The notes below the pieces were generated by a model. It worked only from the letters and a program-made list of their open reading frames with translations, searched no databases and had not been told where the DNA came from. 64,000 nt of DNA from Pogona vitticeps (taxonomy: Eukaryota; Chordata; Lepidosauria; Squamata; Agamidae), in the NCBI RefSeq assembly GCF_051106095.1, contig NC_135786.1, positions 15,098,501 to 15,162,500 on the forward strand. Direction: 5' to 3'. A program made the position numbers and the translations under genes. Below, piece after piece: positions 25,101 to 64,000 of this stretch (the stretch's first letter is position 1; every line of letters starts with the position of its first letter).

Positions 25101-27688
25101 ACTATTATTATCTTTTCCAGTGAATATTTTCTTACGATGGTCTCAAGGTACAATAGCCTCAATTTAGTCATTTCTGCTTCATGAAGTTCAGATTAGATTT
25201 AACCTAGCACCCACTTATTTGTATACATTGTGATTAGTAAAATCTGTAGAGCTCTCTTTCTACATCAGATTTCGAATGAACTGAATTTTTTCCTGTCAGC
25301 TTCCTTCACTGTTTTCATATCCATATGTATTATTTGGAAATAACATAGTATGGATAAGCTTGGTCTTGTTCTCCATTGACACACCCTTAATCTTAAGTAA
25401 CTTTTCTAGTTCCTTCATACCTGCCCTTCCAAGTCTCAGTCCTGAACAGACAGGGAGATAAAAGAAACTACAGCCTGACACCTTTGCCCATTGATTACCA
25501 TTTGTTTGTTTTTTATTTTCTGTCTTAACAAGAATCTCTTGTTCACAGTGCAAGGATACGTCAGGACAAACAAATAAGTTGACACAGCCATTTCTTTTAC
25601 AATAACCCATAACTTTTTATTATCCAGACAGTTTAAGGTCATGCTGTAATCTAGAAAGCATAGACTGAATGTCGGAAATTCTTTGGTACAGTCCAGTAGC
25701 CAACAAAATTTGTGTGCAAGTTAAGTGGCGAAAACCTGGGGATATTATTTTAAAACATTCATTGTAATTCTCTGAGTTCTGCAACAAAACATGACTTTGG
25801 GGAAATCATGTAGCATCATGGGGCATGAAGGTTAACCCTAATATCTATTTGCACACTATGTAGTAACAGAAGTTTAGGGCTGTAATTCTCTGCAGTTACT
25901 TCAGAGTATACACCACTGATATTGGATTGTAAATATACAACTAGATGATGATTGATATTTCTGCTACAATATACTTTCCCAACGATGCAACCACATAAAA
26001 ATGCAGTGATGCTTTCATGCTTTTTAGAACACAAACTATGCTGGTGACACTGTTCGGGTATAGCTTAACAGAAACTCATATGCAGGAACTCTGCCTAAGA
26101 TGCTCATAGTAAACAGTTTGGACTGGAATCAAAAAGGTGTTAAACTTGTTAGGGAATGCCTGGAATGCTCACTAGTCATTCTGCCACACCCTGTTTAATA
26201 AAAGACAATAAGTGCTCAGGTATGACAGTGAATATTAAACTGCATGAAAATGAGTAGATTAAAAAACCAAATCAGCTTTACACTTTTAGGCATATAGCTG
26301 CATTTAGGTTAATTCATTTCTGGAGAAAGTGGCCTGAGCCTTGCAGCTAGGCTGTGGGTTGTTAAAAACAATTGAGACCACAATAACTAAACCTTTGGGA
26401 GTTCAGAAACAATCCAAAGTTTCAGATAGCTGGAGATCCTGAGGCTTAGTAATGCTAGCATTAGCAATGCAAAGCAGTATTTGAACATTCATGCACGTGC
26501 ACTTTCCACTTTTAAATAAAAGATAATTCCATCTTTATATTATTTTAGCACCAATTTGACAAACAGTAGTTTTGGCAAAATCTACCATAGACTAGACTTA
26601 AAAGAAAAGGTGAACAGACATTAAAGTTGCTGCATTTATCCTCTTTCGTTCTTCATATATAAAAAAAATCCTATTTCAAGAAATCAAAGGTATTAACCCA
26701 AATTTCCTCACAGTGTTAGACAATTTGCAGGATTCCTGACATACACAATTGAAGCTAACTTTTCCCCATACTGGAGGTTAATGGCTTTACAACATTATCT
26801 ACTCAAGAAAAGATCCTGCTGAGTTCAAAGGGCCTTTGACCAGGTACAGTACCTAGATATAGTACAGGACTGCTGTCTTAACAGCAGCCTCCTCTCTTTG
26901 CAGGTGAAGAATCTTGTTAAAGCCTCTTCAAAGAAGTTATAAGACTTTGCCCATGTTTCAGGTGCTATACAAAATAATTTAATTCTATTTATAAGTTTCT
27001 TCCAAAAACTGACCAAGAACAATAAAGTTCTGCTTATAGTATATATTGAGACCCTCAACACTTAATTCTGGAGAAACTGTTTGGATCACATTGACCTATT
27101 TTGCTCTATAAGGGAACAAAATGCCTCTTGCAAGTCCTAACCTGTGCCTAATAACTCGGAAGTAAGTTCCACTGAAGGAAGCAAGGACTTGCTTCTTAAT
27201 ACCCTGGATCGGACCATAAAAACTGCAAAAGTAGTACCACCAAAATCTTATACTGCTATGCTCCAAGTCGCACCACTTCGAAGGTGAAGAAACAGACCTG
27301 CGAATAAAGTTTATTTCAGAGTAAAATGCAGAAGGATGGGAAGGGAAATATTAGAAGAGCGCCTAAATTGCACTTTATCTGGACGGTCCTACTTCTGGAC
27401 TATTCCTGGGCTCCATCTCCCCTCTCATCTCAGAACAGCACTTAATGGTGGAAAACTAGACCTACGATTTTGCAAACGCTTTACGGGACTGGAGCATTTG
27501 GAGGGGTTGGTTTCGGAAAGGAAGGGGAGAAAAAGTAATTTGTGGAGGACCCCAAACTAACTTTCTGAATCGCCCCACAGCCACTGGGCAGAGACCTAAA
27601 GAGCCCACACTTCCCTCTTCCTCCCTCTCTCTCTCTCGGCCCCCTTACTTACCCCGAGCAAGCAAACTTTGAGCTCCCTCAGAGCCAT
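1630..27688 (-). CDS. RAB22A: RAB22A, Rab5-subfamily small GTPase, complete coding gene in 7 exons
   Basis: Spliced coding exons, in gene order: 27688-27653, 23903-23824, 11988-11907, 5398-5327, 5240-5134, 3770-3661, 1727-1630. Together they make 585 nt, or 194 residues plus stop, the usual RAB22A length. All junctions are GT-AG and phases agree. Visible motifs: P-loop GDTGVGKS (about residues 12-19), effector region NPTIGASF, switch II WDTAGQERF, base-binding NKCD and ETSAKN, and a C-terminal double cysteine (KRSCC) for geranylgeranylation. REVMEKDAKDYADSIHAVF and NINELFIEIS match RAB22A rather than RAB31. Family knowledge: it cycles between GDP and GTP on early and recycling endosomes, binds EEA1-type effectors and controls endosomal recycling. 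Differences from human as I remember it are conservative: CDLND for CDLID, and SVTKRSCC for SEPKRSCC at the tail. The gene diverges from PPP4R1L across a shared CpG-rich promoter. Confidence 0.97.
2339..2556 (-). repeat. tRNA-derived SINE with L2-like tail (family c)
   Basis: Antisense copy of the element seen at 51041. Read on the minus strand it has the pseudo-tRNA B box GGGGTTCAATCCCAGG, then the AGCTCAAAGTTGAC segment, and ends near GAGCGGTATATAAG. Two poly-C runs (2241-2259 and 2419-2430) interrupt or flank it. Confidence 0.75.
3156..3480 (+). mobile_element. Fragment of a Tigger-like MITE
   Basis: Starts CAGTGGACTCTTGACTTACA, resembling the terminal CAGTGG(T)-CTC tips of the elements at 4515 and 47812. 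The GC-rich interior has repeated CTTGTCTCCTG and CTGTCCCCGG units. No matching 3' tip is seen, so it is truncated or recombined. Its open frames are composition artefacts. Confidence 0.5.
3661..3770 (-). CDS. RAB22A: RAB22A coding exon 6
   Basis: 110 nt. Encodes REVMEKDAKDYADSIHAVF, then the G5 motif ETSAKN and NINELFIEI, ending with the first base of a serine codon. Acceptor CTGTAG, donor GTAAGT. The open frame continues upstream into the intron by chance; the true boundary is set by the splice site and by phase. Confidence 0.97.
3980..4156 (+). repeat. 3' part of a BovB-tailed SINE (family a)
   Basis: Shares GTGTCTAAG-GCACTGGCCATGTGACCAC, GGACAAACGC-GGCTCTATGG and ACACGACTGGACAAAAATTG with the full antisense copy at 24601-24936. 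Ends in a short CCTTTAC repeat. The tRNA-like head is missing. Confidence 0.75.
4515..5066. mobile_element. Tigger/pogo-like MITE, complete, with TA target duplication
   Basis: 552 bp. Terminal inverted repeats CAGTGGTGCCTCACTTAACG and CGTTAAGCGAGGCACCACTG, flanked by TA on both sides (4513-4514, 5067-5068). The interior is built of many GTTAAGCGAAA-type repeats and has no coding frame. TA duplication and CAG...CTG ends place it with Tc1/mariner-superfamily non-autonomous elements. It lies in RAB22A intron 5. Confidence 0.85.
5134..5240 (-). CDS. RAB22A: RAB22A coding exon 5
   Basis: 107 nt. Begins ETFSTLKNWVKELRQHGPP and ends at GNKCDLNDV plus two bases of the next arginine codon. Contains the NKCD guanine-specificity motif. 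Acceptor TTTTAG, donor GTAAAC. Confidence 0.97.
5327..5398 (-). CDS. RAB22A: RAB22A coding exon 4
   Basis: 72 nt, 24 codons, phase 0 on both sides. Encodes FRALAPMYYRGSAAAIIVYD and ITKE, i.e. switch II and the following core strand. Acceptor TTACAG, donor GTATGT. Only 86 bases separate it from exon 5. Confidence 0.97.
5838..6195 (-). repeat. L2-type LINE 3' UTR remnant
   Basis: Begins (plus strand) with TTTATATATTGCCCC and GGCAGTTTACAGATTAAAA, the complement of the usual GTAAACCGCCCAGAG-type reptilian L2 3' end. It is followed by a degraded region ending near the GGCTCAGGGCCACCACTGA stretch. No open frame. Confidence 0.5.
7193..7365 (+). repeat. tRNA-derived SINE (family d)
   Basis: Pseudo A box TTACAGCTCAGTGGAAAAGC and B box AGTTCAATTCCTGG, then a body ending ATAAGACAGCTTTCTGTG. 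It is diverged, lacks a clear poly-A, and is not a functional tRNA. Confidence 0.65.
7868..7985 (-). repeat. L2-type LINE 3' end remnant
   Basis: AATTTATACTCCACACCATC, then CACTCTGGGCGGCTAGCAAC, followed by an A-rich tail; the complement of an L2-like 3' end. Short and old. Confidence 0.45.
8880..9027 (-). repeat. tRNA-derived SINE with CR1-like tail (family b)
   Basis: On the minus strand it opens GCTGGATCGCTCAGTGGTTT (A box) and has GGTTGGGAGTTAGATTTCCC (B box region). It ends with CCTTCCAGCTCTGCAGTTCT, the common 3' end of reptilian CR1 LINEs. Plus-strand open frames over it are spurious. Confidence 0.65.
9920..10215 (-). repeat. L2-type LINE 3' UTR remnant
   Basis: Plus strand shows ATTTATAGGACACCTTTCAC with GGTGGCTTCACAGTAAAAGC, then degraded sequence with GAAGAGGCAGGTCTTTAACT, a common internal segment of this 3' UTR family in reverse. 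No coding frame. Confidence 0.45.
10220..11906. other. RAB22A intron 3, distal part: nothing recognised
   Basis: AT-rich unique intron between the L2 remnant and exon 3. No long conserved frame, tandem repeat or recognisable transposon was seen; short open frames look random. Confidence 0.6.
11907..11988 (-). CDS. RAB22A: RAB22A coding exon 3
   Basis: 82 nt. Acceptor TTTCAG, donor GTAAGT. Encodes ASFMTKTVQYQNELHKF and then the G3 motif WDTAGQER; ends in phase 0. Confidence 0.97.
11989..13084. other. RAB22A intron 2, first part: nothing firm
   Basis: AT-rich unique sequence. A short stretch near 12540-12600 ends TGAATCAATAAATAATTTAA and may be an L2-like 3' tip, too short to call. Confidence 0.5.
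13099..13470. mobile_element. Penelope-like inverted-repeat element, copy 1
   Basis: 372 bp with 14-base target duplications TTGTGAGAGATTAA at 13085-13098 and 13471-13484. The left tip is TGTATTCACGAAGGC. Inverted arms are TGGATTTTTCGGGCTCTTTG and CAAAGAGCCCGAAAAACTCA, separated by about 230 bases of unique interior. The right arm carries a hammerhead-like core at 13380-13422. Inverted terminal repeats plus a hammerhead motif are known Penelope-like features; the assignment is inferred. Confidence 0.7.
13380..13422 (+). ncRNA. Hammerhead-ribozyme-like core, copy 1
   Basis: Stem I TCCT/AGGA, core CTGAAGA, stem II GCCGG/CTGGC closing a 9-base loop, core GAAA, then CGTT at the cleavage position. 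Relative to the canonical CUGAUGA and GUC it has A for U in the core and U for C at the cleavage site. Activity is doubtful. Confidence 0.5.
13490..15550. other. RAB22A intron 2, AT-rich stretch: nothing recognised
   Basis: AT-rich with short simple repeats (a TAGTAG run near 14155). Open frames at 13508-13921 on the minus strand show no conserved motif and no codon signature; treated as chance. Confidence 0.55.
15555..15840 (+). repeat. Degraded tRNA-derived SINE
   Basis: Shows AGGAGTACAAATCCCTACTG (B box-like), then GGCTTTGGGCAAGCTGCACA, GGAGGGAAAGGTAAGCTACT and GAAAACCCTGGGAAGGATGT. This follows the order of a common lizard SINE body. A poly-C run sits at 15740. The 3' end merges into an L2 fragment. 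Confidence 0.5.
15842..16101 (+). repeat. L2-type LINE 3' end with (AAAT)n microsatellite
   Basis: CCATTTCGGCGCCAAGTCAA and CTTCCTGTTCCAGAAGGCTT are the end of an L2-type reverse transcriptase frame (residues like KTFLFQKAF). A 3' UTR with GTAAGCTGCCCAGAGACCTT follows, and the terminal repeat has expanded to about 15 AAAT units (16042-16101). Confidence 0.65.
16225..17180 (+). other. Unidentified coding-like island, probably a broken element
   Basis: Distinctly GC-rich compared with the flanks. Long open plus-strand frames cover 16234-16899 and 16782-17177 in different frames. The encoded sequences are highly charged, rich in Glu, Lys, Arg and Trp, for example GGWEMVWIEDPWTKRWEQV and REEAERRRKKGLMQKPSYW in the first. 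I do not recognise the family. Charge and Trp-rich pattern could suit a gag-like or other retroelement ORF, or a retrocopy. It lies antisense in RAB22A intron 2 and looks broken. No terminal repeats or poly-A were found. Confidence 0.4.
17610..17715. repeat. hAT-like MITE fragment
   Basis: Contains GGCTTCTGGGAGTTGTAGTC and AACCCAAGGTTAAGAACCAG, matching in order one half of the short inverted-repeat element at 38722-38842. The other end is missing or degraded. Confidence 0.45.
17728..18560 (-). repeat. L2-type LINE remnant (reverse transcriptase 3' part and UTR)
   Basis: Minus-strand fragments carry L2-type reverse transcriptase hallmarks: NKLKLNPDKIGVLLV (18.4 kb), HALVTSWLDYCNALYMGLPL (18.15 kb) and TYKALNGLVPSYL (17.95 kb). 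The frame is broken in several places. The 3' UTR follows to 17728. An ordinary old LINE insertion in RAB22A intron 2. Confidence 0.8.
18565..19940. other. RAB22A intron 2 stretch, possibly old LINE sequence
   Basis: AT-rich with no clear motif. Because it adjoins the RTE-like remnant to its right, part of it may be the strongly decayed downstream portion of that LINE; this cannot be shown by eye. Confidence 0.35.
19940..21110 (-). repeat. Old RTE-like LINE reverse transcriptase remnant
   Basis: Minus-strand pieces include EHFQNVLNGPSEMSEEAISR and QVPINNSSDFA (about 20.9 kb), QIQKIISQLSSGK (20.76 kb), and near 20.15 kb QEQQINLYMTFVDLTKAFD, a fingers/palm motif of LINE reverse transcriptases. 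Upstream, LLDEKDDEISKRLEEN fits the linker of the same family. Many breaks; a family-c SINE at 20350-20568 sits inside it. Confidence 0.7.
20350..20568 (-). repeat. tRNA-derived SINE with L2-like tail (family c), nested in LINE
   Basis: Antisense copy parallel to 2339-2556: TGCTGTTTATATACCCCTTC, AGCTGGGTACTCAATTTACC and TTTTGGCTGCAGTACAGCAG are in the same order. It lies within the RTE-like remnant, so it is younger than that LINE. Confidence 0.75.
21492..21721. mobile_element. Penelope-like inverted-repeat element, copy 2 (near-perfect hairpin)
   Basis: 230 bp with perfect 14-base target duplications ACAATGCAGAAGCA at 21478-21491 and 21722-21735. Two arms of about 97 bases (21494-21590 and 21595-21690) are near-perfect inverted repeats around a 4-base centre. 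The right tip reads GCCTTTGCGAATA, the complement of the left tip of copies 1 and 3. A hammerhead-like core lies at 21597-21639. Confidence 0.75.
21597..21639 (+). ncRNA. Hammerhead-ribozyme-like core, copy 2
   Basis: TCCT (stem I), CTGAAGA, GCCGG/CTGGC stem II, GAAA, CGTT, AGGA (stem I). The mirrored left arm holds a degraded antisense version (AGGA-side mismatches). Confidence 0.5.
21740..23275. other. RAB22A intron 2, proximal part: nothing recognised
   Basis: AT-rich unique sequence with no repeat I can name and no conserved reading frame. Confidence 0.55.
23276..23425. mobile_element. Degraded Tigger-like MITE
   Basis: Begins AGTAGTACCTCGGTTTACAA, like the CAGTGGTGCCTCG tips elsewhere, and contains AATTTCGCAAACTGAAACAC and CCCTTTCGTAGTACGAAAAA mirrored motifs. 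Ends are unclear. Confidence 0.45.
23824..23903 (-). CDS. RAB22A: RAB22A coding exon 2
   Basis: 80 nt. Acceptor TTACAG, donor GTGAGA. Encodes the rest of the P-loop (DTGVGKSS) and the effector region to NPTIG; the last glycine codon is split (phase 2). Confidence 0.97.
24601..24936 (-). repeat. Full-length BovB-tailed tRNA SINE (family a) with target duplications
   Basis: 336 bp. Flanked by perfect 12-base duplications TTTTAAACTTGT at 24589-24600 and 24937-24948. On the minus strand it opens GGGACATGGTGGCACTGTGG (A box region) and has AAGATCGAATCCACG (B box). It ends ACACGACTGGACAAAAATTG, close to the BovB 3' end. It fits the Sauria-type SINEs, which borrow BovB machinery. It lies in RAB22A intron 1. 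Confidence 0.85.
24950..27560. other. RAB22A intron 1: nothing recognised
   Basis: AT-rich unique intron up to the CpG-rich block. Short minus-strand frames (for example 25296-25610) carry no recognisable domain. Confidence 0.55.
27653..27688 (-). CDS. RAB22A: RAB22A coding exon 1
   Basis: ATG plus 11 codons (MALRELKVCLLG), followed on the minus strand by the consensus donor GTAAGT, phase 0. The start matches the known RAB22A N-terminus, and the glycine ending the exon opens the P-loop. The 5' UTR lies upstream in the CpG-rich block; its exact start is not visible. Confidence 0.97.
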
Positions 27689-28010
27689 GGCTTGGAGAAA
27701 AAGAGGCGGCTTCTTTTAAGAACCCCAGGCACCGTCCAGCCACACCATAACCCCTCCCTGGAAAAAAAAAAGGCACACGCTGAAGAGTCGCCGCCGCCGG
27801 CTTGTTCACTCCCACGGCCAAGCCACCATCTCCCGAGAAGGCTGTGGGAAGGAAACTCTAGAGCGGCCACACACACCCTCCTTTAACGATATATATGAAA
27901 TAAGTCTTCGGCCTCGTGGGCTCCTCCTTCTTTGGCCCCCCTACCCACGAGTTCTTCTTAACTACAGGTAAAGCCTCCTCGGCCGCCTCTCCTCAGGCGC
28001 CACCAACCGG

Positions 28011-28022
28011 CCGCCATCTTGG
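28011..28022 (-). promoter_or_regulatory. YY1-type site in the divergent promoter
   Basis: CCGCCATCTTGG on the plus strand reads CCAAGATGGCGG on the minus strand. This matches the YY1 core AAGATGGCGG, a frequent element near the start sites of housekeeping and bidirectional genes. Binding is inferred. Confidence 0.6.
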
Positions 28023-28473
28023 TCCGGCCCATTGACGATCACCTGACGGAGCCTCTCCGCCCTCTTTTCCAGTGACACGGGATTAGAAAGAAGGAGGAAA
28101 AGAAAGCGTCATTATCACTCCGTGTCAGCCCTAGATGTCTTTTTTCCCCTCCCTCCTCTTCCTCCTCCTCCTTCCCTCCCCGCTTTCCTTTTGTTCCTTC
28201 ACCGTTGAAAACGAACCAAAAAAAAATAAAAAAAAGAATTAACGGCGGCCCGCGCCTGGAGAAGGAACGGCACAGGCTCGGGCAGTCATTCAAAAGTAAC
28301 GGAAGACGTTTAAAAAGGAATTGGATGTCTGTGTGGGGGCCGCCGAGCGCCGGCTGGGTGTGTGGTTCAGCCGAGGGTCAGGGAGCGCAGGCGGCTCCTC
28401 CTTCGGGTCCTCCTCTCGGGCCCCAAATCTCCTCCTCCTCCTCCTCTTCCTCCCCACCAATGTCCATTTCAAA

Positions 28474-63976
<35,503 letters not shown>

Positions 63977-64000
63977 GTATAATTTGTAGTGGAAAAGATT

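Noticed and set aside
1630-27688. Calling the GTPase RAB31
   Set aside because: DAKDYADSIHA and NINELFIEIS are RAB22A; RAB31 has DAKEYAESIGA and IEELFQGIS. The PPP4R1L neighbour agrees.

Overview
The window is vertebrate nuclear DNA, most likely from a squamate reptile (lizard or snake). It holds two widely spaced, intron-rich genes in an AT-rich background. The repeats include BovB (RTE), CR1 and L2-type LINEs, several tRNA-derived SINEs that carry LINE-like tails, a DIRS-type fossil and many short DNA transposons. BovB together with BovB-tailed SINEs is characteristic of squamates and is not expected in birds, crocodilians or turtles. The species cannot be named from sequence alone.

Layout: positions 1-27,688 are the small GTPase gene RAB22A on the minus strand. 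All seven coding exons are present and encode 194 residues, from ATG at 27,688 to TGA at 1,630. About 27.5-28.6 kb is a GC-rich, CpG-rich divergent promoter. From 28,474 to the right edge runs PPP4R1L on the plus strand, the paralogue of the protein phosphatase 4 regulatory subunit PPP4R1. Fourteen coding exons (649 codons) are seen, and the gene continues past the window.

The two genes lie head to head with 785 bases between start codons. The human genome has the same order (RAB22A-PPP4R1L on 20q13) and a parallel pair (RAB31-PPP4R1 on 18p11), so this is one half of an ancient paralogon. PPP4R1L is catalogued as a pseudogene in human, but here every exon seen is open and properly spliced. 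A decaying tandem copy of its exon 9, with the splice acceptor kept, sits in the next intron.

The introns carry the rest. The most striking items are four insertions of one Penelope-like, inverted-repeat element. Three carry a hammerhead-ribozyme-like core with 13-14 base target duplications. The fourth is only 13 bases long but still has a 12-base duplication. Intron 3 of PPP4R1L holds a broken DIRS-type element with inverted termini, split by a BovB LINE and a Tigger-like MITE. Intron 2 of RAB22A holds an unidentified coding-like island (16.2-17.2 kb).

Long stretches of intron show only AT-rich unique sequence; they are noted as such. I saw no tRNA, rRNA, CRISPR or bacterial-type features.
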